From assembly GCA_030528155.1 (NCBI GenBank), contig JAUMZL010000002.1:1-64000 (forward strand): DNA of 64,000 bases, written 5' to 3'. The stretch's first letter is position 1; each line of letters opens with the position of its first letter. A model generated the notes under the pieces. It searched no databases, was not told the origin of the DNA, and saw only the letters and a program-made list of their open reading frames with translations. A program made the position numbers and the translations under genes. Positions 48,244 to 58,019 of the stretch are shown here, one piece after another. Source of the DNA: Aerococcus sp. Lineage in GTDB: Bacteria; Bacillota; Bacilli; Lactobacillales; Aerococcaceae.

Positions 48244-48266
48244 TTCTATTTTTGTACACGAACTAC

Positions 48267-48295
48267 TAAAAGGCCCTCGAATAATCGAGAGCCCT
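48267..48295 (-). terminator. Terminator of the ybaK-like gene
   Basis: Minus strand GGGCTCTCGA / TCGAGGGCC with a short loop, then TTTT. Confidence 0.75.
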
Positions 48296-48310
48296 TAGTC
48301 ACATTTTCTT

Positions 48311-48763
48311 TTATTCCTCCGTTGTACGCACCTCTGCAAAGGTAAATGCGATCACCCGTTCGACATCGCGAGGGTTGAGTTCAACGGCTTTGCCGACTTC
48401 TCCCGCACTGAAGCTGACCTGATCGTAATTTAACATGGAGTCATCAAATACCGTCACAAAGGTTTTCTTCATGCCGATCGGTGAACAGCCACCGTGCACA
48501 TAACCAGTCAATGGTAAGAGATCCTTTTGTTTCAACATATGGATGTTCTTCTCAGCGACGGTCTTGGCGGCTTTCTTTAAATCGAGCTCCGCGTGAGCTG
48601 GGACAACGAAGACGTAATGGTCACCTGATTTGCCAGTGGTGACCAGCGTTTTATAGTTGTGGTAGCGATCCATATCGCTCATTTCTTTCCAGAGATGTGG
48701 AATGTAGTCCACGTCATGTTGTTCGAGCAGACGCATGACATTGGTTTTCTTGTTCTTTGCCAT
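48311..48763 (-). CDS. ybaK: YbaK/EbsC-type Cys-tRNA(Pro) deacylase
   Basis: Trans-editing enzyme removing cysteine wrongly attached to tRNA-Pro. The 150-residue protein has the catalytic-Lys segment YKTLVTTG near residue 37, VVPAHAELDLKKAAK and LTGYVHGGCSPIGMKK. Compared with family members as I know them, the stretch before KTLV (residues 20-36) is shortened and reads MSDMDRYHN, so the N-terminal part of the domain may be altered. ATG at 48763 with GGGAGG 7 bases upstream. It follows rho. Confidence 0.8.
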   Translation of the reverse strand: MAKNKKTNVMRLLEQHDVDYIPHLWKEMSDMDRYHNYKTLVTTGKSGDHYVFVVPAHAELDLKKAAKTVAEKNIHMLKQKDLLPLTGYVHGGCSPIGMKKTFVTVFDDSMLNYDQVSFSAGEVGKAVELNPRDVERVIAFTFAEVRTTEE

Positions 48764-48809
48764 TTGTCTTCCTCCCTTTTTACTGATAGTGGCGCCAAAT
48801 CTCTATAAA

Positions 48810-50159
48810 TTAGTCGGTTTCTGATACGTCATCGTTCATACTTTTTGCCTCCTGTGCTTTTCTATCTGCACGGTGGAGGAATGTCATCACATTGGCGATC
48901 AATTGTTCATTGGTTTTAACTCGGCGTAATTCCCGCAAGAGTTGCTGGGTATTAGCGGTGGTGTCCTCAGTTAGGGCTTTACGGAGTTCCCACATGACGC
49001 GTTGCGCATCTGCTGGCAACAATAGGTCATCACGACGCGTGCTGGAACGTTTAATGTCCACCGCTGGAAAAATACGCCGTTCGGAGAGTTCTCGACTGAG
49101 GATCAGTTCCATGTTCCCCGTTCCCTTGAATTCTTCATAGATCATATCATCCATGCGTGATCCCGTGTCAATCAAAGCGGTAGCGAGAATCGTCAGGCTC
49201 CCGCCATCCTCAATATTACGCGCCGATCCGAAAAAACGCTTTGGCCCATAAAAGGCAGACGGATCCAATCCCCCAGAGAGCGTACGTCCAGACGGTGGCT
49301 CCACCAAGTTATATGCCCGTGTGAGACGGGTAATGGAATCCATCAGAATAATAACATCGCGTTTATCCTCGACCAAACGTCGTGCTCGCTCCAACACGAG
49401 TTCAGAAATACGTACGTGGTTTTCTGGTTTTTGGTCAAAGGTCGATGACACCACATCCGCTTTAACGCTACGTTCGAGGTCGGTCACTTCTTCCGGGCGC
49501 TCATCGATCAAGAGAATAATTAATTCAGCTTCCGGATAATTTTCGGCTATTCCATTGGCGATGGCCTTGATTAGCATTGTCTTCCCAGCTTTTGGTGGTG
49601 CAGCGATCAGCCCCCGCTGCCCAAATCCAACCGGCACCATTAAGTCGATCAAACGTGTGGAGATATCCGATGGGTCATGTTCCAATACTATCTGTTCGTC
49701 GGGATAGATCGGTGTTAGCGCTGGGAAATGATCGCGCTCATTGGCTTCTTCGGGATCCTGGCCGTTTACCTTGTAGACATGCATCAAACCGGGATGCCGA
49801 TCAGTGTTACGCGGTGGGCGTGCCGTCCCCGAAATAAGATCCCCATTTCTCAACCCAAAAAGGCGCATCTGCGAGGTAGAAATATAAATATCTTCTTGGC
49901 TGGGAGAATAATTAATTGGGCGCAAAAAACCGTACTCAGTGCCAGTGATGTCTAATATCCCCTCAACCGCAATGTAGCCTTGCGCATCTTCCTGTTGGCG
50001 CATCACGGCCATAATGAGTTCCTTCTTGTTCATTTTGCTGTAGTAAGGAATTTTGTAGTGCTTGGCGTAGTTATAAATTTCTTTTAAACGCATCGCTTGG
50101 AGCGCCTCGAGTGTCACATACTCAGGGGCTCCAGCTGTATTTTCTTCTTTTTCTGTCAT
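48810..50159 (-). CDS. rho: Transcription termination factor Rho
   Basis: Hexameric RNA helicase that ends transcription. The 449-residue protein has the N-terminal Rho-N helix bundle, the RNA-binding cold-shock-like domain ([15 protein letters not shown]), Walker A APPKAGKT near residue 172, [11 protein letters not shown] and the Q/R-loop region [19 protein letters not shown] at 50159 has AAAGGA 6 bases upstream; the GTG at 50174 lies before that site. A hairpin terminator sits between murA and rho. Confidence 0.96.
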   Translation of the reverse strand: MTEKEENTAGAPEYVTLEALQAMRLKEIYNYAKHYKIPYYSKMNKKELIMAVMRQQEDAQGYIAVEGILDITGTEYGFLRPINYSPSQEDIYISTSQMRLFGLRNGDLISGTARPPRNTDRHPGLMHVYKVNGQDPEEANERDHFPALTPIYPDEQIVLEHDPSDISTRLIDLMVPVGFGQRGLIAAPPKAGKTMLIKAIANGIAENYPEAELIILLIDERPEEVTDLERSVKADVVSSTFDQKPENHVRISELVLERARRLVEDKRDVIILMDSITRLTRAYNLVEPPSGRTLSGGLDPSAFYGPKRFFGSARNIEDGGSLTILATALIDTGSRMDDMIYEEFKGTGNMELILSRELSERRIFPAVDIKRSSTRRDDLLLPADAQRVMWELRKALTEDTTANTQQLLRELRRVKTNEQLIANVMTFLHRADRKAQEAKSMNDDVSETD

Positions 50160-50176
50160 GAAAAATCCTTTCACAT

Positions 50177-50205
50177 GAAAAAAACAGCACGCGGCTGTTT
50201 TTTTT
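50177..50205 (-). terminator. Terminator between murA and rho
   Basis: AAAACAGC-CGCGT-GCTGTTTT followed by TTTC on the minus strand, ending about 18 bases before the rho start. Confidence 0.8.
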
Positions 50206-50218
50206 GTCGCAATGGCGG

Positions 50219-51478
50219 TTAATCCTCCAAGAGTTTAATATCAGCACCGAGCGCATTGAATTTTTCGGCAATGTGGTCGTACCCACGCAAAATGTGCTCA
50301 GCATTGTACACGATGGTTTCGCCATCCGCAATTAACGCGGCGTTCACGAGACAAGCCCCGGCCCGTAGATCTGAGGCGGTGACTTCCGAGCCGTGCAGGG
50401 TATTTGGCCCCTTGATATGAATGTCATCATTGTGTACCTCAATCACCGCCCCCATCCGCTGCAGTTCTGGGACGTGTTTCACGCGTTTAGGATAGATCGT
50501 ATCGCGAATGGTGCCATGCCCTTCTGCTAGTAGCAATAAGGGCGTTAGCGGTTGCTGCAAGTCTGTCGCAAAGCCAGGATAAGGCATGGTTTTCACATTC
50601 ACCATCTTCAAGGTATGGTCGGCAGGATGCACATAAATAGCGTCGGGATAGACATCCATTTTCACACCCATTTCACCCATTTTAGCGAGCAGACCATCGA
50701 TATGTTCCGCGATAACATTGTTGATGGTCACACCCTGCCCAATCGCTGCTGCTGCAGTCAAATAAGTTCCCGCTTCGATGCGGTCAGGAATAATCTGGTG
50801 CGTCACTCCATGCAGTTCGTCCACGCCTTCTACGCGAATGGTGGAAGTCCCCACACCACGAATTTTTGCGCCCATCTTGTTCAATAAGGTTGCCACATCG
50901 ATAATTTCCGGTTCACGAGCGGCATTATCGATGATCGTTTCGCCTTTTGCGCGCACCGCGGCTAACATAATATTAATGGTCGCCCCGACGCTCACCACAT
51001 CGAGATAGATTTCTTCACCGCGTAATCCCCTCGGCGCATCGAGACCAATTGCCCCGAAACGTGTTTCTACTTCGGCACCGAGCGTTTCAAAGCCTTTGAT
51101 ATGCAGATCAATCGGACGTGGACCGATCGAACACCCGCCTGGCAACCCCACCGTCGCCGTGCCATATTTCGCCAACAGTGCGCCCATGAAATAATAAGAC
51201 GCGCGCAGACTCTGGATTTTTCCTTCTGGCATCGGGATATTCACCATATTGGTTGGATCGATAGTCAGCGTTCCGTCCTCAAAAGCAACGTCCACATTAA
51301 AATCACGCAAAATCGCCATCAATGCCCGCACATCTTGAATGTCCGGCACACCTTCGAGTACAACGGGGGAGTCGGCGAGAATCGCTGCTGGGATAAGCGC
51401 TACCGTACTATTCTTCGCTCCGCTCAAGGTCACTTCACCTTGGAGTGGGCGCCCGCCATTAATGACAAATCTTTTCAT
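50219..51478 (-). CDS. murA: UDP-N-acetylglucosamine 1-carboxyvinyltransferase
   Basis: First committed step of peptidoglycan synthesis, the fosfomycin target. The 419-residue protein has [18 protein letters not shown] at the start and the catalytic Cys in [15 protein letters not shown] near residue 117, so fosfomycin sensitivity is not excluded by a Cys-to-Asp change. Position next to rho points to the second Firmicutes copy (MurA2/MurZ). ATG at 51478 with AAAGGA about 7 bases upstream. A structured leader of about 160 bases precedes it. Confidence 0.95.
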   Translation of the reverse strand: MKRFVINGGRPLQGEVTLSGAKNSTVALIPAAILADSPVVLEGVPDIQDVRALMAILRDFNVDVAFEDGTLTIDPTNMVNIPMPEGKIQSLRASYYFMGALLAKYGTATVGLPGGCSIGPRPIDLHIKGFETLGAEVETRFGAIGLDAPRGLRGEEIYLDVVSVGATINIMLAAVRAKGETIIDNAAREPEIIDVATLLNKMGAKIRGVGTSTIRVEGVDELHGVTHQIIPDRIEAGTYLTAAAAIGQGVTINNVIAEHIDGLLAKMGEMGVKMDVYPDAIYVHPADHTLKMVNVKTMPYPGFATDLQQPLTPLLLLAEGHGTIRDTIYPKRVKHVPELQRMGAVIEVHNDDIHIKGPNTLHGSEVTASDLRAGACLVNAALIADGETIVYNAEHILRGYDHIAEKFNALGADIKLLED

Positions 51479-51569
51479 TTTTTATTCCTTTCGCTACTTT
51501 ACTATGGATGATTCATGAAAAAGAGGAATGGCTCTAAGCCATAAGTGAGATAGCCTTTGGGAAAAGCTT

Positions 51570-51612
51570 GCGACCATCGCTGACACATGGGTAATTTCAT
51601 GTCACGGGTCGC
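51570..51612 (-). other. Structured element in the murA leader
   Basis: GCGACC / GGTCGC outer stem enclosing TGACATG / CATGT-TCA. Flanked by two copies of ATGAATCATC(T/C)AT on the minus strand (near 51502-51515 and 51614-51627). No terminator follows. Confidence 0.45.
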
Positions 51613-51648
51613 TCATAGATGATTCATTCACTATCCAAAATTGTCTAC

Positions 51649-51678
51649 ATTTTATCACACCTATTTTGCTTTTGACAA
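51649..51678 (-). promoter_or_regulatory. Promoter of murA
   Basis: Minus strand TTGTCA, 18-base spacer, TAAAAT, with an extended TGA before the -10. Confidence 0.75.
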
Positions 51679-51721
51679 ATAGACACCTGACAGTTTTCAG
51701 CGACAGAATGCCGTTTTACCC

Positions 51722-51751
51722 AAAAAAGCCAGCACAGTGGCTGGCTTTTTT
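51722..51751 (-). terminator. Terminator of purB
   Basis: Perfect 12-bp stem AAAAAAGCCAGC / GCTGGCTTTTTT with a six-base loop. Confidence 0.92.
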
Positions 51752-51754
51752 TGC

Positions 51755-53056
51755 TTAGTCTTCCATCAATCCGACACGACGGAACACTTCATCAACCCGA
51801 CGCAAGTGATAAGCTGGGTCAAAGGCATCATCAATCGCTTCTGGTGATAAGACCGCTTGGATGTCCTTATTGGTGGAAACAAGGGCCTTGAAATCCACCT
51901 GTTCGTCCCAACTCTTAGCGGTGAGCGGTTGCACGAGGTCATATGCTGCTTCACGAGACAATCCTTGATCCACCAACTTCAGTAAGACCCGTTGACTGAA
52001 GATCAAACCGTGAGTTGCCTGCATATTACGCTTCATATTTTCTGGAAAGACAGTCAAATTCGCCATGATATTGCTGAAGCGATGCAACATGTAGTCCACT
52101 AAGATGGTGGTATCCGCTAAAATAATCCGTTCTGCCGATGAATGGGAAATATCACGTTCATGCCAGAGTGAAATATTTTCATAAGCGGTCACCACATGGC
52201 CACGACAAACGCGCGCTAAACCTGTCACATTCTCTGAGCCAATTGGATTGCGTTTGTGGGGCATGGCGCTGGACCCTTTTTGTCCCTTGGCGAAGTATTC
52301 CTCAACCTCACGCACCTCAGATTTCTGTAGGCCACGGACTTCGGTCGCGATATTTTCAATGGTTGTCGCAATCAACGCTAATGTCGCAATGTATTCCGCA
52401 TGCAGGTCGCGCGGCAATACTTGCGTTGAAATTTCTTGCGGCCGCGTACCGAGATGTTCGCAGACATATTCTTCAACGAATGGTGGCACATTCGCAAACG
52501 TCCCTACTGCCCCGGAAATCTTACCCGCTTCGACACCGCGAGCGGCATGTTCGAAACGTTCAATGTCGCGCTTCACTTCGGAATACCAACGCGCACACTT
52601 CATCCCAAATGTGGTGGGTTCAGCATGTACGCCGTGGGTCCGCCCGATGCAGACGGTGTCTTTGTATTTAAGGGCTTTTTCCTTCAACACTTGGAGGAAA
52701 TGTGCCAAGTCTTTGCGGATTAAGTCATTGGCTTGTTTCAATTGGTAGCCCTGAGCGGTATCCACCACATCCGTACTGGTGAGTCCATAATGTACCCACT
52801 TCTTTTCTTCTCCGAGCGATTCGGACACGGTGCGCGTAAATGCCACCATATCATGACGGGTCTCTTGCTCAATTTCTTGGGCACGTTCTACCGTAAAACT
52901 AGCATTTTGGCGAATCTTTTTGGCATCTGCAACTGGAATCTCGCCGAGTTCGGCCCAAGCTTCGACAGCAAGAATTTCAACCTCCAGCCAAGTTTGATAT
53001 TTATTCTGTAAAGACCAAATGTCTCCCATTTCTTTGCGCGTATAACGATCAATCAT
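51755..53056 (-). CDS. purB: Adenylosuccinate lyase
   Basis: Two steps in purine synthesis: release of fumarate from SAICAR and from adenylosuccinate. The 433-residue protein has the fumarase-superfamily signature [14 protein letters not shown] near residue 263 and the [10 protein letters not shown] and [14 protein letters not shown] segments. The ATG at 53056 is distant (13 to 14 bases) from AAAGGA. It is a single gene; no other purine gene is near. Confidence 0.96.
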   Translation of the reverse strand: MIDRYTRKEMGDIWSLQNKYQTWLEVEILAVEAWAELGEIPVADAKKIRQNASFTVERAQEIEQETRHDMVAFTRTVSESLGEEKKWVHYGLTSTDVVDTAQGYQLKQANDLIRKDLAHFLQVLKEKALKYKDTVCIGRTHGVHAEPTTFGMKCARWYSEVKRDIERFEHAARGVEAGKISGAVGTFANVPPFVEEYVCEHLGTRPQEISTQVLPRDLHAEYIATLALIATTIENIATEVRGLQKSEVREVEEYFAKGQKGSSAMPHKRNPIGSENVTGLARVCRGHVVTAYENISLWHERDISHSSAERIILADTTILVDYMLHRFSNIMANLTVFPENMKRNMQATHGLIFSQRVLLKLVDQGLSREAAYDLVQPLTAKSWDEQVDFKALVSTNKDIQAVLSPEAIDDAFDPAYHLRRVDEVFRRVGLMED

Positions 53057-53092
53057 CTTGTTGCGTTCATCCTTTCCGATGTATTCCCTCTT

Positions 53093-53101
53093 ATTCTAGC
53101 A
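53093..53101 (-). promoter_or_regulatory. Extended -10 promoter of purB
   Basis: Minus strand TGC-TAGAAT without a clear -35. Confidence 0.5.
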
Positions 53102-53218
53102 TATTCCCCCGAACGAAAACGAACATCATTACTAGGCAAACTCTGCTAACAATAAGCGCTACTCTTCAACAAAAGACCTCTTTGGCGTGTACAGCACCAC
53201 TCTTGCTAAAATCTATCT

Positions 53219-53250
53219 AAAAAAGGAGCTGCTTCATCTAGGCAACTCCT
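53219..53250 (-). terminator. Terminator of the metallophosphoesterase gene
   Basis: Minus strand AGGAGTTGC / GCAGCTCCT with a 9-base loop, then T6. Confidence 0.85.
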
Positions 53251-53257
53251 CTCTCAA

Positions 53258-54817
53258 CTATTTTACTAAAGTCCAGCCTTTATGTGGTTTAGGTTCAATT
53301 GGCGAATGTTTCGCGATGTAATCTGCGATGACTTCTGGCATTTCAATGTCCCATTTTTCAACGACATGTTCTTGATCCAAAACAGGGAAGTCTCCCCCAC
53401 CGCCAGCACGGTAATTGTTGTAGACAATCTTCAACTCCTGGTCAGGGACAATGGGTTCATCATGATAGGTCATGTCACTGATCCGTTCACCGAATGGCTT
53501 AGAAATATCAGCAGTATAGCTAATCCCCGTGTAGAAGTCGTAGTTATAGGCCTGATATTTCGGTGAAATGTAGTCAGGATTGATGGTAATTTCACCGTCA
53601 TCATCCAAAATAAAGTATTCGACGTTCTTTTCAAGAATTTCTTTGAGTTCGCGCCCTGTGACGGACACCATCGTTGGTTTATTAGGGAATGGGTAATTGT
53701 CCATCACATCGCGATAGGAAATATTCTTGGTGAACCCTTTGATGTCATCGCTGAATGCCGAGGTTGCCGAAATATCCGCTTCACTGACAGACATTTGGAT
53801 CTCGTTGATCAAATCAAAGTAAGGATGTCCCTCCATTTGAGCTTGATGTAAATCAGAAACCGTGAGATCAACGGCTGCTTCGCCTAGGGGTTGGTCGAGC
53901 CACGCTTGGACTTCTTTCACATCGTCTTTCACCATATTCAGGATCGTTTCATCCTCGCGCAATTTACGGCAGTCGATCAATTCCGCTTCACTAGCAACAA
54001 CCTTGTAATGATCGCCTTCTGGTTCAATGGTCAAATCCACGCGCCCTAACATCATGCCTTTTGATGCGGGCTGCAGAACTGGAATATCATTCAACCGACC
54101 GATCAATTCGCGATGTTGGTGTCCTGTCAGTAGGACATCGATCGGTAACCCGCTCATCGCTAAATCATAAGCTTCGTTCTCACCGGTTTCTTCCTCGATC
54201 TGTTCGCCTGTTTCGATATAGCGCGCAAATCCACCGTGGTAGCTGACGATGATGACGTCGCATTGTTTCTGTTCTTTGAGGTAAGGCACCCAACGTTTAG
54301 CAGAGGACAGCGCCGATTCGAACGTCAATCCCTCAATGTGTTCAGGTTCTTCCCAATGCGGAATATACATCGTGGTAAGGCCGAGAATGCCGACTTTAAC
54401 GCCATTGTATTCACGGATTTCGTAGGGTTGCCCGAGTGCCGGTGTGCCTGATTCGTCCAAGATGTTGGCACAGATCAGTGGGCAATCCAACAGATTTTTG
54501 GCTTGGAAGAGATACTCTTGACCAAAGTTGAACTCATGGTTACCGGGAATCCAGTAATCCACATTCATCGCATTGTAGACCTTCGTAATGACTTCAGGCG
54601 TGTGTTTGTAGCCATGCTGATAAGCAGCGAGCGGTGACCCGAGAATGGAGTCCCCATTGTCAATATATAACACTGGATGATCCGCTTCTTCGCGGATGCG
54701 TTTGATCATGGTTGCGGTTCGGGTATAACCATAAGCCTCCACACCATCAATATCACGGTCACTCTGCGCAGTGAGGTAGCCGTGCACATCGCTCGTTTCT
54801 AAAATCGTCAATTTCAT
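53258..54817 (-). CDS. 5'-nucleotidase/2',3'-cyclic phosphodiesterase family metallophosphoesterase
   Basis: Two-domain phosphatase of 519 residues. The N-terminal metallophosphoesterase domain has SDVHGYL, DNGDSILGSP, GNHEFNFG, SYHGGF and TGHQHRE (metal ligands in family order); the C-terminal 5'-nucleotidase domain has TSAFSDDIKG and NNYRAGGGGDFP. No signal peptide or wall anchor is present, unlike many secreted relatives, so it should act in the cytoplasm. Substrate uncertain: nucleotide or cyclic nucleotide monophosphates. ATG at 54817 with AGGA 9 bases upstream. It lies beside a Ugp-like importer of phosphorylated glycerol compounds, which may hint at phosphate salvage (inference). Confidence 0.88.
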   Translation of the reverse strand: MKLTILETSDVHGYLTAQSDRDIDGVEAYGYTRTATMIKRIREEADHPVLYIDNGDSILGSPLAAYQHGYKHTPEVITKVYNAMNVDYWIPGNHEFNFGQEYLFQAKNLLDCPLICANILDESGTPALGQPYEIREYNGVKVGILGLTTMYIPHWEEPEHIEGLTFESALSSAKRWVPYLKEQKQCDVIIVSYHGGFARYIETGEQIEEETGENEAYDLAMSGLPIDVLLTGHQHRELIGRLNDIPVLQPASKGMMLGRVDLTIEPEGDHYKVVASEAELIDCRKLREDETILNMVKDDVKEVQAWLDQPLGEAAVDLTVSDLHQAQMEGHPYFDLINEIQMSVSEADISATSAFSDDIKGFTKNISYRDVMDNYPFPNKPTMVSVTGRELKEILEKNVEYFILDDDGEITINPDYISPKYQAYNYDFYTGISYTADISKPFGERISDMTYHDEPIVPDQELKIVYNNYRAGGGGDFPVLDQEHVVEKWDIEMPEVIADYIAKHSPIEPKPHKGWTLVK

Positions 54818-54974
54818 CGCATCACGTCCTACTTTCTATGGGAAATTCCTTAAACTAAATGAATAAGCTAATTCTTATTTTAATACAAACCAGGCAATAA
54901 TTCTCTGTAAATTGGCAAGGGATTGGACAAATCACAAGCTTTTATTGTTCCAGCTTTCTTTTAGCTTTCCCACA

Positions 54975-55011
54975 CAAAAACAGCCCTTGTTTTTTCAAAC
55001 ATCAGGGCTGT
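54975..55011 (-). terminator. Terminator of the solo binding lipoprotein gene
   Basis: Minus strand ACAGCCCT, 16-base loop, AGGGCTGT, then TTTTG. Confidence 0.8.
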
Positions 55012-55041
55012 TAATACATTCAGAAAATGCGTTTTCTGATA

Positions 55042-56364
55042 CTATTTATTGTTTTTTTCAATAATTTGTTTGGCTTGCTCCTGCAACTGCGCCATGGTCG
55101 TTGGAATATCTTTGCCTTCCAAAAGCATTTGGTCTTGTGCTTTCTTCCAATCATCCCGGTATTCACCGGAACCCACGAATTTTGTCTGCGCCATCGCATA
55201 TTCAGCTTCCTTCGTGGCCGCTTTGGCTTCGGGATGCTCATTGAGGTAGTCCTGGTAGGCTTTCGTCTGTAAGCCACTGCGGTTTACCGGCAGATACCCT
55301 GAAGCAATCGCCCATTTCGCCGTATTCTCCGGCTCCAAGAGGAAGTGCATAAAGGCGACCGCGCCCTTCTTCTGCGCATCACTCGCAGCATTGAAGACGG
55401 TCAAATCATTCCCCGCCAACAAGGTCAATGGATCGCCGCCATTGAAGGTTGGTAGTTCCACTGCTGTCCAGTGAATGCCACTGTCCTTCGCTAGCGGTGG
55501 GATGTAGGCCAAACCGGTAGACGAACTGACAATCGTCGCAATATCGCCTCGCCCAAATGGATTGGTAATGTAGTCATCTTCCCCTGGTAAGCGTGCCCAA
55601 CCAGCATCAAGGCCATTTTTAATATAGGTGAGCGGTGCAATCGCCTGATCACTGGCAATATCTACATTAGAGAGATCCGGTTTAAACCAGTCCGCCCCAT
55701 TCTGACGCGCCATCGTTTCGACTTCCATCTCAACGCCGGCTTCCAATCCGAGAGCGTAGCGCGAATCTCCGTTGGCTTTCATCTTTTCCCCGAGTGCTTT
55801 GATGTCGTCCCAAGTTTTTGGTACATCCACACCATATTCTTTGAGAATATCGGTATTCACGTAAAATACACGTACTGATTTAGAGAAGGGCATCCCCATC
55901 AATTTCCCCTGATATTTTACCCCGTCCATAAACCCAGGATAAATATCAGCTAATTCGTCATCAGAGAATCCCCCCTCACCCTTAATCAGGTCATCCAATG
56001 GGGTCAACAATTTGTTGTTGGTCCAGTCAGCGATGTTGGAGGGCGTAGCCTGCGCCAGTGTCGGTAGGTCTTTGGAGACCCCAGCGGCCATTACCTTTTG
56101 CGCCAAGGTATCATAGTCTCCTTGGTTTTGTTCTTTGACTTGGTAGTCATCCTGTGCCTCATTGAAGGCTTTTACGAGATCACTCAAAGCTTCTTGTTGG
56201 GGCCCATTCATCGCATGCCAAAGCGTGATCTCAACAGGTGATTCAGTCGCTTGACTAGATGTTTCAGCTGCTTCATCTTTTCCTTGTTGATTGCCACTCG
56301 AGCAGGCACTCAACAGTAGCGCACTGGCAATCGCCACTAAACTGCGCTTCAATATTTTGTTCAT
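55042..56364 (-). CDS. Extracellular solute-binding lipoprotein, UgpB-like (copy 2)
   Basis: ABC importer binding protein of 440 residues, exported and lipid-anchored: lipobox LLSAC with Cys at residue 21, then a polar linker. The mature part begins VEITLWHAMNGPQQEAL, the form seen in UgpB-like glycerol-3-phosphate or glycerophosphodiester binding proteins. It is a close paralogue of the gene at 56695-58014 over the full length (for example PFSKSVRV, TMARQNGADW, LTLLAGNDLT). It is separated from that gene by a terminator and 330 bases, so it is controlled separately and may widen or modify substrate range. ATG at 56364 with GGAAGG about 10 bases upstream. Confidence 0.88.
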   Translation of the reverse strand: MNKILKRSLVAIASALLLSACSSGNQQGKDEAAETSSQATESPVEITLWHAMNGPQQEALSDLVKAFNEAQDDYQVKEQNQGDYDTLAQKVMAAGVSKDLPTLAQATPSNIADWTNNKLLTPLDDLIKGEGGFSDDELADIYPGFMDGVKYQGKLMGMPFSKSVRVFYVNTDILKEYGVDVPKTWDDIKALGEKMKANGDSRYALGLEAGVEMEVETMARQNGADWFKPDLSNVDIASDQAIAPLTYIKNGLDAGWARLPGEDDYITNPFGRGDIATIVSSSTGLAYIPPLAKDSGIHWTAVELPTFNGGDPLTLLAGNDLTVFNAASDAQKKGAVAFMHFLLEPENTAKWAIASGYLPVNRSGLQTKAYQDYLNEHPEAKAATKEAEYAMAQTKFVGSGEYRDDWKKAQDQMLLEGKDIPTTMAQLQEQAKQIIEKNNK

Positions 56365-56694
56365 TCCTATTTTGCCTTCCCTCTAGGTATTTCCTCTGCG
56401 TCATCCGCTATGATGTAAAAACAGTGAGTGAACAATGATCGTTACCGCTATCCGCCACCCTTCATCATGATGATGTGTCTGTCGCTCTCATCATACCACG
56501 CTCACCTGTCATTTTGCGTGGTGAATGCTCTTTTCCTCGAAAAAAGAACGCAAGAAGTATCCCTATCTTACCATACTGTTTATGACGACTGATATTAAAA
56601 TAATTACTTTAAAATAAAAAACTCTCCCCTAAGTCATCCTTAAGGGAGAGTGGATTCACAAATAATTAGAGGCTACACACTAGCTGGCAGGCTC
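56365..56694. other. 330-base region between the two binding-protein genes
   Basis: Holds the terminator of the upstream copy (56612-56651). Minus-strand extended -10 candidates are TGG-TATGAT and TGG-TAAGAT; neither has a good -35. No open frame is supported. Confidence 0.5.
56612..56651 (-). terminator. Terminator of the ugp operon
   Basis: Minus strand ACTCTCCC / GGGAGAGT with an inner TTAAG pairing, then TTTTTTATTTT. Confidence 0.88.
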
Positions 56695-58014
56695 TTATTT
56701 GTTATTTTCTTCGATGATCTTCTTGGTATCATCTTCAAATTGTTTCATTGTTTGTTTCATGTCTTGGTTTTCAACTAACATCTTGTCTTGGATCTTTTGC
56801 CAACCGTCATGGTATTCACCTGAACCGATGAATTGTGCTTGCGAACCAGCATATTCATTTTCTTTGGTTGCGGCATCCGCTTGTGGAGTGTCTTTCAGAT
56901 AGTCTTGGAAGGTCTTTTCTGCGACACCTTTGCGGTTAACTGGAGAGTAACCGGTCTTAACGGCCCATTTTGCTGTATTTTCCGGTTTCAAGAGGAAGTG
57001 CATGAAGGCAATTGCCCCTTGTTGTTGTTCTTTAGATGCTGATTTGAAAATGGTTAAATCGTTCCCTGCTAATAAGGTCAATTTGTCGCCACCACCGAAA
57101 ACTGGAAGTTCAGCAGTTGACCAGTTCACATTGTTTTCTTTTGCTGTTGGGGTGATATGTGCCAACCCGGCAGAAGAACCAATGTAGAGGGCCACTTCAC
57201 CACGACCGAATGGACCAGACATGTAGCCATCTTCACCGGCTGTACGTGCCCAACCAGCATCGATGCCGTCTTTGATGTATTTCAATGGTTCTAACGCTTT
57301 GTCGCTGCTGAAGTCAACATTGGAGAGGTCTTTCTTGATCCAGTCTGCACCATTTTGACGTGCCATGGTTTCAAGTTCCATATCTACAGATTTTTCCAAA
57401 CCTAAAGCGTAACGTTTGTCACCTTTAGCTTTCATTTTTTCACCGAGTGCTTTGATGTCATCGAAGGTTTTCGGTACATCAACACCGTATTCTTTAAGGA
57501 TATCGTCATTAACAAACATTACCCGAACGGATTTGGAGAATGGCATTGCTATCGTCTTACCGTTGAATTTCACGCTTTCTAAGAAACCTGGGTAAATGTC
57601 ATCCAATTCCTCTTGAGAGAAGCCATCTTCACCCTTGATTAAGTCATCAATTGGGATAATTAAATTATTCTTGGTCCAGTCTGGAATATTGGATTGAGTG
57701 GCTTGCGACATGGTTGGTAATTCTTTGGAAACACCAGATGCCATGATTTTCTTCGTTAAGTCGGAATAATTTCCTTGGTTTTGTTCCGTCACATGGTATT
57801 TGCTTTGAGACTCATTAAACGCTTTGGTCAATTCTGTTAAAGCTTCTTGGTGAGGACCATTCATCGCATGCCAGAAGGTGATTTCAACGGGTTCATCAGA
57901 TTTTTGATTGTTATTTGCTTGGTCGCTACTTCCGCTACCGGAGTTCGCCCCACACGCACTTAACATCAAGCCACTGACCAATGCCACTAAACTCTTCTTG
58001 AATGTTTTGTTCAT
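56695..58014 (-). CDS. ugpB: Extracellular solute-binding lipoprotein, UgpB-like (copy 1)
   Basis: Binding protein of the ABC importer, 439 residues. Lipobox LMLSAC with Cys at residue 21, then a Ser/Asn/Gln linker and VEITFWHAMNGPHQEALTEL. Similarity by eye to UgpB suggests sn-glycerol-3-phosphate or glycerophosphodiesters as ligand; a maltose-type sugar cannot be excluded. It is the last gene of ugpC-ugpA-ugpE-ugpB and ends at a strong terminator. ATG at 58014 with AAAGGA 8 bases upstream. Confidence 0.85.
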   Translation of the reverse strand: MNKTFKKSLVALVSGLMLSACGANSGSGSSDQANNNQKSDEPVEITFWHAMNGPHQEALTELTKAFNESQSKYHVTEQNQGNYSDLTKKIMASGVSKELPTMSQATQSNIPDWTKNNLIIPIDDLIKGEDGFSQEELDDIYPGFLESVKFNGKTIAMPFSKSVRVMFVNDDILKEYGVDVPKTFDDIKALGEKMKAKGDKRYALGLEKSVDMELETMARQNGADWIKKDLSNVDFSSDKALEPLKYIKDGIDAGWARTAGEDGYMSGPFGRGEVALYIGSSAGLAHITPTAKENNVNWSTAELPVFGGGDKLTLLAGNDLTIFKSASKEQQQGAIAFMHFLLKPENTAKWAVKTGYSPVNRKGVAEKTFQDYLKDTPQADAATKENEYAGSQAQFIGSGEYHDGWQKIQDKMLVENQDMKQTMKQFEDDTKKIIEENNK

Positions 58015-58019
58015 TATTG

